DNA of 22,076 nt from NCBI GenBank assembly GCA_964593725.1, contig CAZQJS010000050.1, positions 1-22,076 of the forward strand, read 5' to 3'. The DNA comes from JAIOSM01 sp964593725. Lineage in GTDB: Bacteria > Desulfobacterota > Desulfobacteria > Desulfobacterales > Desulfobacteraceae. Positions 1 through 8,528 of the stretch are shown here, in pieces (position 1 is the stretch's first letter; each line of letters starts with the position of its first letter). The position numbers and the translations under genes are program-made. The notes beneath the pieces are model-generated. The model ran no database searches. It saw only the letters and a list, made by a program, of their open reading frames with translations, and was not told the origin of the DNA.

Positions 1-890
1 AGCTGTTCCGGAGTAAAAGCCACGGCTTTGTCAATGGATATTAAATTGCAGAATACCATGACAAGCCTGTCAAGCCCCATGGCAATACCAGCTGTCTCAG
101 GCATATTTTCAAGGTCTTTAAGGAATTTTTCCGGCATGGGTATATTTTTTCTGCCCATGCCTGCCCTTGATTTGAGCTCTGTTTTAAACCTTTTTTTCTG
201 TTCCTGTACATCAATCAGTTCTGAAAACCCGTTGGCAAGTTCAATGCCTGCAATATAGAGTTCAAATCTTTCAACCAGTAAAGGATTATCTGGTTTTGCT
301 CTGGCAAGGGAGCCTGTGGACAGAGGATAATCATATAGAAAAACCGGCTGGTCAATTCCAAGATTTGGCTCTATTTCAAAGGCCATTATTTCATCAAACC
401 TGCCGCTGGCACATGCTTTTTCCATTGTTTTGCCTGTAAATTGTAAAAAAGCATCTTTAATTGTAAGCTTGATAAAATCCTGTTCAATATCAATCCTTGT
501 GTCCTGGTATTTTATAATTGTGCCTGTTTTCATCCTGGCTGCAATATGCCGTATCAGGTTCTGGCAGGTGTTCATAAGGTCAAGGTAGGTTTCATTGACA
601 GCATACCATTCAAGCATGGTAAGCTCTGGCAGATGTTTGTCACTTCTTTCATCTTTTCTGAAACATTTGCATATTTGAAATATTTTATCATATCCCCGGG
701 CAATGACTCTTTTCATGCATAGTTCAGGTGATGCCTGGAGGAACCAGGCCTCAGATTCAAAGGGATCAATATGGGCTTCCGGGATGACTGCAGGGAGCCT
801 TATGGGGGTTTCAAGTTCAAGGAAATTATTTTTTTTGAAAAAATCTCTGACACAATCCAGGATTTCAGCTCTTTTTTCCAGGATACTCAC
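1..890 (-). CDS. epmA: EF-P beta-lysyltransferase EpmA (GenX/PoxA), partial at C-terminus
   Basis: This is a lysyl-tRNA-synthetase paralogue that activates (beta-)lysine as an adenylate and attaches it to the conserved lysine of elongation factor P in the cytoplasm, which helps ribosomes through polyproline stretches. Seen directly: the class II synthetase core without any N-terminal anticodon-binding domain, a motif 2 region FRKDERSDKHLPELTMLEWY (about residues 76-95), the stretch ELYIAGIELANGFSEL, and motif 3 GIAMGLDRLVM. These match the E. coli EpmA pattern. I start it at GTG 890 because a stop lies a few codons upstream and the first residues (SILEKRAEIL) align with the start of the family domain. 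The Shine-Dalgarno site is poor, and the gene follows the deacetylase-fold gene by 11 bases, so it is probably translated by coupling. The window ends after PEQL, near the family's usual C-terminus, so only a few residues should be missing. The partner aminomutase EpmB and EF-P are not in the window. Confidence 0.88.
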   Translation of the reverse strand, partial: MSILEKRAEILDCVRDFFKKNNFLELETPIRLPAVIPEAHIDPFESEAWFLQASPELCMKRVIARGYDKIFQICKCFRKDERSDKHLPELTMLEWYAVNETYLDLMNTCQNLIRHIAARMKTGTIIKYQDTRIDIEQDFIKLTIKDAFLQFTGKTMEKACASGRFDEIMAFEIEPNLGIDQPVFLYDYPLSTGSLARAKPDNPLLVERFELYIAGIELANGFSELIDVQEQKKRFKTELKSRAGMGRKNIPMPEKFLKDLENMPETAGIAMGLDRLVMVFCNLISIDKAVAFTPEQ

Positions 891-901
891 AGCAGTGGTT
901 T

Positions 902-2218
902 TTATCCTGCCTTAATTTGATATACATCTTTTGGCCTGTCCTGGAGAAAGACATTATCATATTCCCGGACATCTGCCCTGTCAAATATTTCGTATCCTGC
1001 TTCAATGCACTCAGTGCATGCCTGGTGGGGGATATGCACGGCAAGGACATGCTGGCCAGGGGTTGCCTTTGAGTCTATCTCAAGGGTACCTCCGCAGTTC
1101 CTGCAAACTCTTATTCTCTCTGTCTGCCTTTCATACAGGTTGTCTGTATCATAGTAGATCTCCCTTATCTTCTGCTGGATTTCGCCATGTATACCGGCAT
1201 TTGCCCGTAGTTCTTCCCTGCGCCGGAAACTTGAGTTTATCTGCTCTGATGTGGATATTATCCTGTCTGTTATGGCCCGGGACTGTCTCAGCTTTTCAGG
1301 GTTGAAATCAGGTTCTATCACGCCGGAGTAATCAAGCCCTGCAAGAGCAAGTATAATGCCAAGGTTTACATAGGGCAGGGCACCCTCAATGGAATATCCA
1401 CCCTCCAGTACTGCAATGTCGGGTTTCAGCATGGTTGTGAGGTCAGCATATCCCTGGGCTGAAAAGTTCATATTGGTCAAAGGGTCGGTGTAGTGGTTAT
1501 CCTGCCCTGCTGAATTGACAACAATATCCGGCTTAAACTCTTCTATGGCCGGCATTACAGTGTTTTCCATGATATAAAGATATCCCTCTGCCGATGTTCC
1601 CGGGGGAAGGGGAATATTAAGGTTAGTCCCCATGGCATTGGGGCCGCCAAGTTCATTGGGAAATCCAGAGCCGGGATACATGGTTCTGCCATCCTGATGC
1701 AATGAGATAAACAGTACATTGGGGTCGTGCCAGTAAATATTGTTGGTGCCGTCTCCATGGTGGCAGTCTGTATCCACAATGGCTATTTTTTTAACACCAT
1801 ATTCAGATCTGAGATATTCAACCATGATTGCTTCCATGTTTATGTGGCAGAACCCCCGGCCGCCATGGCTTACCCGCATGGAGTGATGTCCCGGCGGACG
1901 TACCAGGGCAAAGCCTGTTTCAACCTCTTTTTCCATGACAGCCCTTGCAATTGCCTTTGCTCCGCCTGCACTTATGAGGTGGGACTGGGTTGTAATGGTC
2001 TCTTCATCGGGCACGGAAAAATGGGCACGTCGGATATCTTCCCTGGTTACAATATCAGGTTTGTATTCCACAATATCCTCAATATCAAAAATACCCTCCT
2101 CTTCAACCTGATCCTGGGTGTAAAGAAGTCTTTCCTCTCTTTCTGGATGTATGGGATCAATTGCCCAGTCAAAGGCCGGGAAAAAAACAAGACCGGTTTT
2201 ATGTTCTGCTTTAAGCAT
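902..2218 (-). CDS. Histone deacetylase/acetylpolyamine amidohydrolase family protein with C-terminal four-cysteine tail
   Basis: This is a zinc-dependent hydrolase of the HDAC/AcuC/AphA superfamily that would remove acyl groups from lysine-like or polyamine amides in the cytoplasm; the substrate is unknown. Visible motifs on the 438-residue product are the catalytic His pair PPGHHS (His111-His112), IVDTDCHHGDG with zinc ligands Asp151 and His153, SAGQD giving the third ligand Asp240, and EGGYS with the transition-state Tyr275. All catalytic positions are intact. After the fold (from about residue 300) comes an extra charged helical region and then CRNC (372-375) and CTEC (401-404), a likely zinc ribbon. 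I chose ATG 2218 because AAGGTGG sits just upstream; an in-frame TTG at 2239 would overlap the preceding gene but has no better ribosome site. The gene lies 10 bases after the HyuA-like gene and just before epmA, so the three probably form one transcript. Confidence 0.88.
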   Translation of the reverse strand: MLKAEHKTGLVFFPAFDWAIDPIHPEREERLLYTQDQVEEEGIFDIEDIVEYKPDIVTREDIRRAHFSVPDEETITTQSHLISAGGAKAIARAVMEKEVETGFALVRPPGHHSMRVSHGGRGFCHINMEAIMVEYLRSEYGVKKIAIVDTDCHHGDGTNNIYWHDPNVLFISLHQDGRTMYPGSGFPNELGGPNAMGTNLNIPLPPGTSAEGYLYIMENTVMPAIEEFKPDIVVNSAGQDNHYTDPLTNMNFSAQGYADLTTMLKPDIAVLEGGYSIEGALPYVNLGIILALAGLDYSGVIEPDFNPEKLRQSRAITDRIISTSEQINSSFRRREELRANAGIHGEIQQKIREIYYDTDNLYERQTERIRVCRNCGGTLEIDSKATPGQHVLAVHIPHQACTECIEAGYEIFDRADVREYDNVFLQDRPKDVYQIKAG

Positions 2219-2228
2219 CAGGCCACCT

Positions 2229-3908
2229 TCATTTTTCAAATTTCATCCCTTCAAAGCCGTGGGTTAACCCGGGTTTGATCTGGATTTTCATTCGGAATAT
2301 CTTACCCTTGGGAGAAAAATTACGGACAATATTGAAGCTTTGAGATTCTATCACTTCAACCTCCTTGAGTTCTTCTTCCAGGGCACCCATTGCCAGGGCT
2401 TTTTCTTTTAAAATCGTATATGAAGTCTCCACTGCATCTTCCTGTGTATATGAGTTGGAGATCGGTTCAGCATAGTCTTCTTCATGTATTGTGGCAATAC
2501 CCTGTTCAGTATCGGCAATGAGGGAGACCTCACAAGTTGTTCTGGCCAGGGCTGCACCAATGGCATTGGCCACGGAAGAGAGGGGGACAGCCTTTGTCTC
2601 AATGCCTGATACTTCTTCTATTATTCCGGCAAGGGATTCTGCAGGGCCTCCAAGGAGGAGTATCTGTTTAACATCTATTTTATAACCCTCCATGAATTCA
2701 TGCACCGTATACACAGGTTTTTTATTGATACGTTCCACCATGTCCATGGAATGGTTGATAATCATACGGGCAAATGTCTTAAGTATCTGGTCAGCTGCAT
2801 TGTCACTGGAAATACCAAGTTTATCTGCAATCTGTTTAATGCCCTGGCCTGCAAGCTCTTTATCGCCCTGATCCATTAGTCCCAAAAACACCATCGCATC
2901 TGTGGGTGTGGGATATGAGCCTCCAAAGGCCATGGCGCTATCTTTTCTTTCAGGGCCTATTATAAGGGCATTGTCTTTCACCTGTACATGGCTGTCACCT
3001 CCCAGGCCCTTTGAATATGTTTTTAAAGATCTTATAAGGCTTTTATATATGCCCCTTTTTATCCCCAGGGGCTCAAGAATCGGAGTTTTATCCACAAGGA
3101 TTGCGATATCAGTTGTGGTTCCTCCAATATCAAGGACCAGGGTATCAATATTCTCTTCAGCATGGGGAATTGAGCCGATTATACTCGCAGCAGGGCCTGA
3201 AAGGACTGTCTGGGCAGGGAACTCAATGGAAGCATCAAGGCTCATTGTACCGCCGTCAGCCTTGAGAACCTGGATGGGCGCTTTTATTCCCATTTTATCC
3301 AGGGAATCTTTTACACCTGTAAAAAAGTCTTTGTGCATGCTGTACACTGCAGCATTCAGATGTGTGGTTGCGATCCTCCTTGGAAAATTTAAATTGCCGG
3401 AAACATTGTGCCCCATGAATACCTTTTTAAACTGTTTGTTCATTATTCTTTTAATCAATATTTCATGGGATGGATTTCTAACGGAAAATTTTCCAATTAC
3501 AGCAACATATTCTATGTTGTCCTTTTTAAATTTTGCCGTAATATCCTCGATTTCCTGTTTATTTATTTTTTCCGTTTCCTTGCCCCGGTGGTCAATGGCC
3601 CCCTTTACCTTATAATAGTGATCTGTTGTTGAAAAGAGGTCAGGATCAATACCAGGGCCGCATGATACTACAATGCCCACGGGTTTGACATTCTGCTGAA
3701 CCACGGCATTTGTTGTCAGGGTTGTGGAAAGAATGATTTTATCAATTTTTTCAGGGTCAATATCCTTGAGAAGATCAGTTATCCCCGTAAGAACAGTGTT
3801 GAAAAGATCTAAAGGCCGGGTTAAAACCTTAACTTTTTTTATAAAGCCTTTATTGTTTAAAAGAACAACATCAGTATGGGTGCCGCCCACATCAAGTCCA
3901 ATAATCAT
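2229..3908 (-). CDS. Hydantoinase/oxoprolinase (HyuA-type) family ATPase
   Basis: The 559-residue product belongs to the HyuA/OplA family of the actin-like ATPase superfamily, whose members couple ATP hydrolysis to opening or carboxylation of cyclic amides or ketones. Seen: the phosphate-1 loop GLDVGGTHTDVVLL at residues 4-17, STTLTTNAVV (61-70), KADGGTMS (216-223), LSGPAAS (236-242), the phosphate-2 loop LDIGGTTTDIAIL (259-271) and the adenosine loop LLLGGPAES (417-425). Start ATG 3908 has AGGGA about eight bases upstream. It is shorter than typical HyuA (about 680 residues) and no HyuB subunit is in the window, so the true substrate is open. It heads the hyuA-like/deacetylase-fold/epmA run, and pairing an amide-ring enzyme with an amidohydrolase suggests a shared amide substrate; that is inference only. 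Confidence 0.85.
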   Translation of the reverse strand: MIIGLDVGGTHTDVVLLNNKGFIKKVKVLTRPLDLFNTVLTGITDLLKDIDPEKIDKIILSTTLTTNAVVQQNVKPVGIVVSCGPGIDPDLFSTTDHYYKVKGAIDHRGKETEKINKQEIEDITAKFKKDNIEYVAVIGKFSVRNPSHEILIKRIMNKQFKKVFMGHNVSGNLNFPRRIATTHLNAAVYSMHKDFFTGVKDSLDKMGIKAPIQVLKADGGTMSLDASIEFPAQTVLSGPAASIIGSIPHAEENIDTLVLDIGGTTTDIAILVDKTPILEPLGIKRGIYKSLIRSLKTYSKGLGGDSHVQVKDNALIIGPERKDSAMAFGGSYPTPTDAMVFLGLMDQGDKELAGQGIKQIADKLGISSDNAADQILKTFARMIINHSMDMVERINKKPVYTVHEFMEGYKIDVKQILLLGGPAESLAGIIEEVSGIETKAVPLSSVANAIGAALARTTCEVSLIADTEQGIATIHEEDYAEPISNSYTQEDAVETSYTILKEKALAMGALEEELKEVEVIESQSFNIVRNFSPKGKIFRMKIQIKPGLTHGFEGMKFEK

Positions 3909-3933
3909 ATAGTTTCCCTAAATTAAATTAAAA

Positions 3934-3968
3934 ACAGTATAACCCTCAAAAAAGTTGAATAATACTGT
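3934..3968 (-). promoter_or_regulatory. Inverted repeat in the leader of the HyuA-like gene (weak terminator, attenuator or operator)
   Basis: ACAGTAT at 3934-3940 and ATACTGT at 3962-3968 are perfect 7-base arms, with a smaller TCAA/TTGA pair nested inside. Read on the minus strand the hairpin is followed by TTTTAATTTAATTT, resembling a weak intrinsic terminator. It lies 26 bases before the HyuA-like start, so it could end the upstream SPOR-operon transcript, attenuate the HyuA-like operon, or be a repressor site. Confidence 0.35.
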
Positions 3969-4004
3969 ATTAGAAATCCTACTAAGTCCTGTCAGAAAAT
4001 GATA

Positions 4005-4077
4005 ATGATGTCAATCAGATTTTTAATTTTATGATGTCAACTTATTGGCATCCACTTGTTCCATCTACTTATTGGCA
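4005..4077. repeat. Two interleaved short direct repeats at the end of the SPOR gene
   Basis: On the minus strand TGCCAATAAGT occurs at 4077-4067 and again at 4050-4040 (27 bases apart), and TTGACATCAT occurs at 4040-4031 and 4014-4005 (26 bases apart). The first copy of the first repeat is the last codons plus stop of the SPOR gene, so the second looks like a partial duplication of the gene end. TTGACATCAT contains a -35-like hexamer, but I found no good -10 at 16-18 bases from either copy. Confidence 0.5.
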
Positions 4078-5342
4078 ACAAAAAAATCCTTTATCAGTCC
4101 TTCCTGTTTGAGTTTTTGTCCATAGGCTGCTGCGCTTGATTTGTCTTTAAATTTTGATATCCTGACAAGGAACCATGTCTTGCTTTTTCCTTTAACTTTA
4201 ACAACCCTTGCATCAAGGCCGCTTTTTATTAACCGGTCACTATATTTCCGGGCATGGGGTTTGCTGAGAAAAGCTGCGATCTGTATGGTGTAGAGCATTT
4301 CAGGAGCAGGAGGAGCTTTAACAGGGGCTGTAACCTGATCTGGTTTTACGTTTCTGGTTTCAGACTTTGGTCCCATGACAATGGAAAAAGTATTGAATAA
4401 TATGCCGGTTGCAAGCAGCAGGCAGAGGAAGATAAGGGAATATCTGATATAGGTTTTTGATTTTTCATTTGTGGAAATAAGCTGAAAAAATTTTTTCCCT
4501 GTTGATATGACAAGTTCTGGAAGTTTAATAAAAGGTGAGAATATTTTTTTTAAAAGATTTGATATATTACTCTTTTTTTTTGATCTTTCCCGTGTGACAG
4601 GAGAAGATTTGGCAAAGGATAGTTTTGAAGGGATTTGTCCGTCTTCTTCATTGTCCCTCACAAGTTTCTGTATTATTACCCTTTTGCTGCTGTCTTTTTT
4701 CAGATAGGTAAGGGCCTGTTTATACACTTTCTGTGCTGTATAATCTGTTCTTTCAAGCTGAATAAAGATGTTTGTCAGCAGGGGCAGAATCCGGTTGCTG
4801 GTGTGGTGGTTTTCCGCAATAAGGGTGAGAATGTCATGATCCATTGTTTTTAAGTCAAGATCCTTTGTCTGAAAAAGCCGTCGGAGCCACAAAAGGGTCA
4901 TGTCCTCATCATGGGGTGAAAGCCTTAAAAAGAGGGTTGAAGCCTTTTCAAAGGCTGTATCAGTAACATCTGTAACAGCCATGAACTTTGCAACAGCCCC
5001 TGAAATCTTTTCTGCAAGGGATCTTGCTGAAAAAGGTGAGATAAGAAAGGAGTCGTATATTCTCAGTGCCTTATAATATTTTTCCTCACTTCTTTTGAAA
5101 ATTCCTGCCCTTTCCCAGGCAACCCCCTCTTTTATGTATTTTGAAATCATTTTCTTCCCGATGAGGTTGAGGATGCTGCCGAAAACAATAAAAACAAGTA
5201 AAACAATTGAGAGAAACAGAACAACCGGGTTGATTAAATCCGGGACAATCCCGGGTTGTGAGACAATATAGAATGACACAGGCATACTGATAATGGCTGT
5301 GAGCCATAATCTAACACTTATATGCCTTAAGAGCCAGATCAA
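4065..5342 (-). CDS. SPOR-domain membrane protein
   Basis: The 425-residue protein is anchored in the inner membrane and carries a C-terminal SPOR domain (about 349-425, beginning MLYTIQIAAFLSKPHARKYS), a fold that binds denuded glycan strands of peptidoglycan, often at division sites. Hydrophobic segments lie at about 10-27, 36-61 and 299-323; between the second and third is a charged helical region of about 235 residues with possible TPR-like helices (about 75-220), and a proline-rich linker (331-348) precedes SPOR. The start is TTG 5342, overlapping the TGA of the PBP gene (TTGA) with GAGAGGG just upstream, indicating translational coupling. The next in-frame ATG would cut into the first membrane segment. 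Its place after a class A PBP supports a role in septal or envelope wall synthesis. Distinct from DedD/FtsN by its two N-terminal membrane segments; no established name recognised. Confidence 0.8.
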   Translation of the reverse strand: MIWLLRHISVRLWLTAIISMPVSFYIVSQPGIVPDLINPVVLFLSIVLLVFIVFGSILNLIGKKMISKYIKEGVAWERAGIFKRSEEKYYKALRIYDSFLISPFSARSLAEKISGAVAKFMAVTDVTDTAFEKASTLFLRLSPHDEDMTLLWLRRLFQTKDLDLKTMDHDILTLIAENHHTSNRILPLLTNIFIQLERTDYTAQKVYKQALTYLKKDSSKRVIIQKLVRDNEEDGQIPSKLSFAKSSPVTRERSKKKSNISNLLKKIFSPFIKLPELVISTGKKFFQLISTNEKSKTYIRYSLIFLCLLLATGILFNTFSIVMGPKSETRNVKPDQVTAPVKAPPAPEMLYTIQIAAFLSKPHARKYSDRLIKSGLDARVVKVKGKSKTWFLVRISKFKDKSSAAAYGQKLKQEGLIKDFFVANK

Positions 5343-7411
5343 TTTCCCTCTCCTTTATTGAATGGTTCTTCTTCATTTTTTTCTCTGTTTACCACCGGTT
5401 CATTTGGTTTCTGATCTTTTTTCAATGCAATGGTATATATCTCCTGATTGACATCAGACGTTTCAACGCTGTTGCTCAAGGTTTTATTCCCCGGGGCATA
5501 CCCTGTTACTGCATTTACTGAAACAAAGTGTATCCCCTTTGGGATGGGGAAATCTTTCCTATGGGAGTTTTTTAAGGCTTTTTTCATAAACTCTGTCCAT
5601 ATGGGGGCAGCTGCACGGCCTCCGGTTATGCCGCCTCTGTTTTTGTTGATAAGTTTCTTCTTTTTATCAAATCCTGTCCAAACAGCAGTTGATAAATCCG
5701 GGGTAAATCCTATGAACCATGCATCATTATAACTGTCTGTGGTGCCTGTTTTGCCTGCTGCAGCCCGGGTGAATCCGAGTTTTCTCACTGAGGCTCCGGA
5801 ACCCCGGTTAATTACAGCCTTCATCATATCAATGATTTGATAGGTGGTGGCAGGATCAAGGACCTGTTTTTCCTGGACAATGTGTTCATGGATTACACGT
5901 CCAAAATGGTCTTCAACCCGCCATATCATGAAAGGCTCATGTCTTATGCCTTCCTTTGCAAGGGTTGCAAATGCCGATGCCATCTCCAGCGGAGTAACCG
6001 GAGAGGTGCCAAGGGCAACCGAGTAAACGTTTCTGAGCCTGCTTTTGATCCCGCATATTTTTGCGGTTTCTATTACTGCTTCAGGTCCTGTCTGTTCAAC
6101 AAGCCTTGCTGCAACCGTATTTACCGATTTGGCCAGGGCTTTTTTCAATATCATATCTCCCTGGTTTCTTTTACTGAAATTTTTTGGTTTCCAGTCAGGT
6201 GCACCTTTGACATGTATTGAAATCGGCATGTCAGCAACCACGGTTCCAGGATGCATATTAAGTTTTTCAAAGGCCGTATAATAGACAAAGGGTTTAAAAC
6301 CTGATCCTACCTGCCTGTGCCCGTTTACTGCCCTGTTATATTCGCTCTTGTAATAATTTCTGCCTCCTACCATGGCCTTGACAGCACCTGAGTTGGTATC
6401 AATGGCTGCAAGGGCGGCCTGGGGGCGTTCCAAGGCATCTTTTTTCAGTCCCATTAATTCATCCAGACGTATGAGTCCGTTCTCAACAGATTGCTCTGCT
6501 GCAAGCTGGAGGTCTGTGTCAATTGTTGCAGTTACTTTTATGCCGCCATGGTAGACAACTTCTTCTCCATATTTGCGCACAAGCTGCTTGATCAGTGCAT
6601 CCAGAAAGTAGCTTCCGGTCCTTGAATCAGCATGCTCTCTGGACAGTTCAGGTTTTGTCTCCAGAACCGCCATCTCCTGGAGCTGGGAGATGAACCCGAC
6701 CTTTGTCATTCGTTTTAAAACAATGTTTCGCCTTTTAAGGGCTTTTTCATAGTTTTTATAGGGGTTATACTCGCTGGGGGATTTTGGAAGTCCTGCAAGG
6801 AGTGCTGCCTCACTAAGGGAGAGATCTGCAGCACTTTTGTTAAAATATACCCTTGATGCCTTTTCAATCCCCTGGGTTCCTGCTCCAAAATGAATCTGGT
6901 TGATATAGGCGTGGAGTATTTCATCTTTGGTGGATGTTGTTTCGATCTGCAGGGATACCAGAAGTTCTTTAAATTTACGCAGATATGATTTTTCAAAACT
7001 GAAGAATAAATTTTTTGAAAGCTGCTGGGTTATGGTGGATGCACCCTGGATTTTACCAGGTTTTACAAGTGTAATATAGAGTGCTTTTAAAGTCCTTAAT
7101 TTATTAATACCATGGTGTTCATAAAATTTGTGATCTTCCACGGCCAGGATTGCATTTATAAAATTTTTTGAAACTCTGTTCAAAGGAACTGACTCCCTGA
7201 CACCAAGGGCTATCAGTCTTTGACCCGAGGCGGCAAATATTTCAGTTCTGGGGGTTTCAATGATCCGGCTTAAGGGATGGGGCAGCTTTGGCAGATCCTT
7301 TGAGCATATGAAAATCAATAAGGTTAGAACAATGGCTGCACAGCCGGCTGCTGCAAGGCTGCCATAAAAAAGAAATCTTATTATTTTTAAAAAAACAGGG
7401 AATAGTTTCAT
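5339..7411 (-). CDS. Bifunctional class A penicillin-binding protein (PBP1A family)
   Basis: This 690-residue enzyme polymerises lipid II into glycan and cross-links peptides on the periplasmic face of the inner membrane. An N-terminal membrane anchor (about 13-36) is followed by a GT51 transglycosylase domain: VEDHKFYEHHG with catalytic Glu92, GASTITQQLSKNLF (123-136), KFKELLVSLQIE with the second Glu149, and EAALLAGLPKSPSEYNP (201-217). The transpeptidase domain has SGFK (active-site Ser370, Lys373), SVN (429-431) and KTGT (554-557). The tail from about 665 is highly charged and low complexity. ATG 7411 overlaps the stop of the upstream membrane protein by ATGA, with AAGGGGAG upstream; downstream it is coupled to the SPOR gene. 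All catalytic residues are present, so it should be active. Confidence 0.95.
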   Translation of the reverse strand: MKLFPVFLKIIRFLFYGSLAAAGCAAIVLTLLIFICSKDLPKLPHPLSRIIETPRTEIFAASGQRLIALGVRESVPLNRVSKNFINAILAVEDHKFYEHHGINKLRTLKALYITLVKPGKIQGASTITQQLSKNLFFSFEKSYLRKFKELLVSLQIETTSTKDEILHAYINQIHFGAGTQGIEKASRVYFNKSAADLSLSEAALLAGLPKSPSEYNPYKNYEKALKRRNIVLKRMTKVGFISQLQEMAVLETKPELSREHADSRTGSYFLDALIKQLVRKYGEEVVYHGGIKVTATIDTDLQLAAEQSVENGLIRLDELMGLKKDALERPQAALAAIDTNSGAVKAMVGGRNYYKSEYNRAVNGHRQVGSGFKPFVYYTAFEKLNMHPGTVVADMPISIHVKGAPDWKPKNFSKRNQGDMILKKALAKSVNTVAARLVEQTGPEAVIETAKICGIKSRLRNVYSVALGTSPVTPLEMASAFATLAKEGIRHEPFMIWRVEDHFGRVIHEHIVQEKQVLDPATTYQIIDMMKAVINRGSGASVRKLGFTRAAAGKTGTTDSYNDAWFIGFTPDLSTAVWTGFDKKKKLINKNRGGITGGRAAAPIWTEFMKKALKNSHRKDFPIPKGIHFVSVNAVTGYAPGNKTLSNSVETSDVNQEIYTIALKKDQKPNEPVVNREKNEEEPFNKGEGN

Positions 7412-8292
7412 TGGCTGCTCCCCTTAAGATTTATTACAAGCTCCCACACAGCCCACTCTTTACCGTTTACCAGAAGAACATTTGTCTTTAAGCCATCCTT
7501 ATATTCAAATCCGAGTTTGATATAGCCTGCTTTTGTCTCGTTCCATATACCTGCCCGCACAATCTCACCATTTTTTTCAAGCAGGATGTCAGGGTCTTCA
7601 ATAAGATCATTGATTTTGTCAAATGACAGATCAATAAGAGCCTTAAAAAACCGGTCAGCCGGATAGATGCGGTCTTTAAACTCCTCAAAGTCATCAAGGC
7701 TTGCACCCATTACAAACCTGGTTCCCATCTCAGGTGTTTCAAACAGATCATTTGAGAGTTCTATCTTTTCCAGGACAAGGTTGTCACCATTGAGAAAAAA
7801 TATTTTCAACCTCTGATTTCCCTGGCCTTCAACAAATATACGGTCAAGCTCTGTGCTGTTGAGAAGATAGATAAGCTTTACAGAGGGGATTAATCTGTCT
7901 GCTGCATAATCAGGGAGTTTTAAATACATTTTTTTAAACTGATCTTTATCAAGATTTATCCATTCCCCAAGGTTAATACCCGAGGCAAGTTCCTGAAATG
8001 AGGTTGATTTTCTGGCGTGCTGTGTAGTGGAGCGCTGTTTGTCAACAATTTTCTTCAGATGGGTACTGGCCTTGGAAGCCTTGTCTCCGGTCTGCCAGAT
8101 TGTTCCGGTTTCAGGCCTGGTGGAATTGGTCAGGGCAAGATATGAACCAATGGATTTTTCACACCAGTTATATTTGAATTCGGTAAAGACAAATATAAAT
8201 GTCAGTAGAACAATGGCCATGTTTAAGAGAGAAAAGAGTCTCTTAAGCCATTCTGTAATCGTAAAAGGTTCATACCATTGAATCATCATCAT
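7408..8292 (-). CDS. Single-pass membrane protein of unknown function, first gene of the PBP/SPOR operon
   Basis: I do not recognise a family. The 294-residue product has a short cytoplasmic N-terminus, one membrane helix at about 19-37 (LFSLLNMAIVLLTFIFVF) and a periplasmic domain of about 255 residues of mixed alpha/beta character without cysteine pairs or catalytic motifs I can name. The start is a run of three ATG codons (8292, 8289, 8286) with AAGG about 9 bases upstream; a longer reading from a TTG at 8364 is unlikely because it puts a polar extension before the anchor. Its stop overlaps the ATG of the class A PBP. The topology and tight coupling suggest an accessory or regulator of that synthase, by inference only. 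Confidence 0.75.
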   Translation of the reverse strand: MMMIQWYEPFTITEWLKRLFSLLNMAIVLLTFIFVFTEFKYNWCEKSIGSYLALTNSTRPETGTIWQTGDKASKASTHLKKIVDKQRSTTQHARKSTSFQELASGINLGEWINLDKDQFKKMYLKLPDYAADRLIPSVKLIYLLNSTELDRIFVEGQGNQRLKIFFLNGDNLVLEKIELSNDLFETPEMGTRFVMGASLDDFEEFKDRIYPADRFFKALIDLSFDKINDLIEDPDILLEKNGEIVRAGIWNETKAGYIKLGFEYKDGLKTNVLLVNGKEWAVWELVINLKGSSQ

Positions 8293-8305
8293 ATTCTTAT
8301 GCCTT

Positions 8306-8319
8306 AAATCAATTGATTT
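8306..8319. promoter_or_regulatory. 14-base perfect palindrome before the PBP operon
   Basis: AAATCAATTGATTT reads the same on both strands and lies 14 bases upstream of the ATG at 8292 on the minus strand. It may be an operator, but in AT-rich sequence a palindrome of this length could arise by chance. Confidence 0.25.
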
Positions 8320-8451
8320 TGCAAGTGGTAAACTTAAAACCCGGTGATTTTCGGGCAGGAACAAGCCTGGCTGTTCTCTGTCCGATACACCCTTATTCCC
8401 TGAATATGCAATATTTTTTTACTCAGAACTGCTTTTGTTGCCAGGTTGCAC

Positions 8452-8482
8452 TTGACATTTTTAAAATAACATCAATTTTATT
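8452..8482 (+). promoter_or_regulatory. Candidate htpG promoter
   Basis: CTTGACA at 8451-8457 gives a consensus -35 element (TTGACA 8452-8457), also compatible with the CTTGA core of heat-shock sigma-32 sites. The downstream AT-rich stretch 8475-8482 (ATTTTATT) is only a poor -10 match, and I see no CCCCAT box and no CIRCE repeat. The site is about 50-75 bases upstream of htpG, in the divergent spacer between the PBP operon and htpG. Confidence 0.35.
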
Positions 8483-8528
8483 TGAAAAATCTTTTATTTA
8501 ATAAATTAATATAAATGAGGATGGAAAA

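Noticed and set aside
1727..2278. A 183-codon plus-strand frame opposite the deacetylase-fold gene
   Set aside because: It is antisense to conserved catalytic motifs and has no domain; a shadow.
2902..3615. A 237-codon plus-strand reading frame inside the HyuA-like gene
   Set aside because: It lies opposite a gene with clear ATPase motifs and lacks a ribosome site or recognisable domain; a shadow of biased codon use.
8293..8364. A longer start (TTG 8364) for the membrane protein before the PBP gene
   Set aside because: It would need TTG and adds a 24-residue polar segment before a membrane anchor; three ATG codons lie downstream.
8483..8528. A heat-shock CIRCE operator or CCCCAT sigma-32 -10 element before htpG
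   Set aside because: Neither the TTAGCACTC repeat nor a CCCCAT box is visible.
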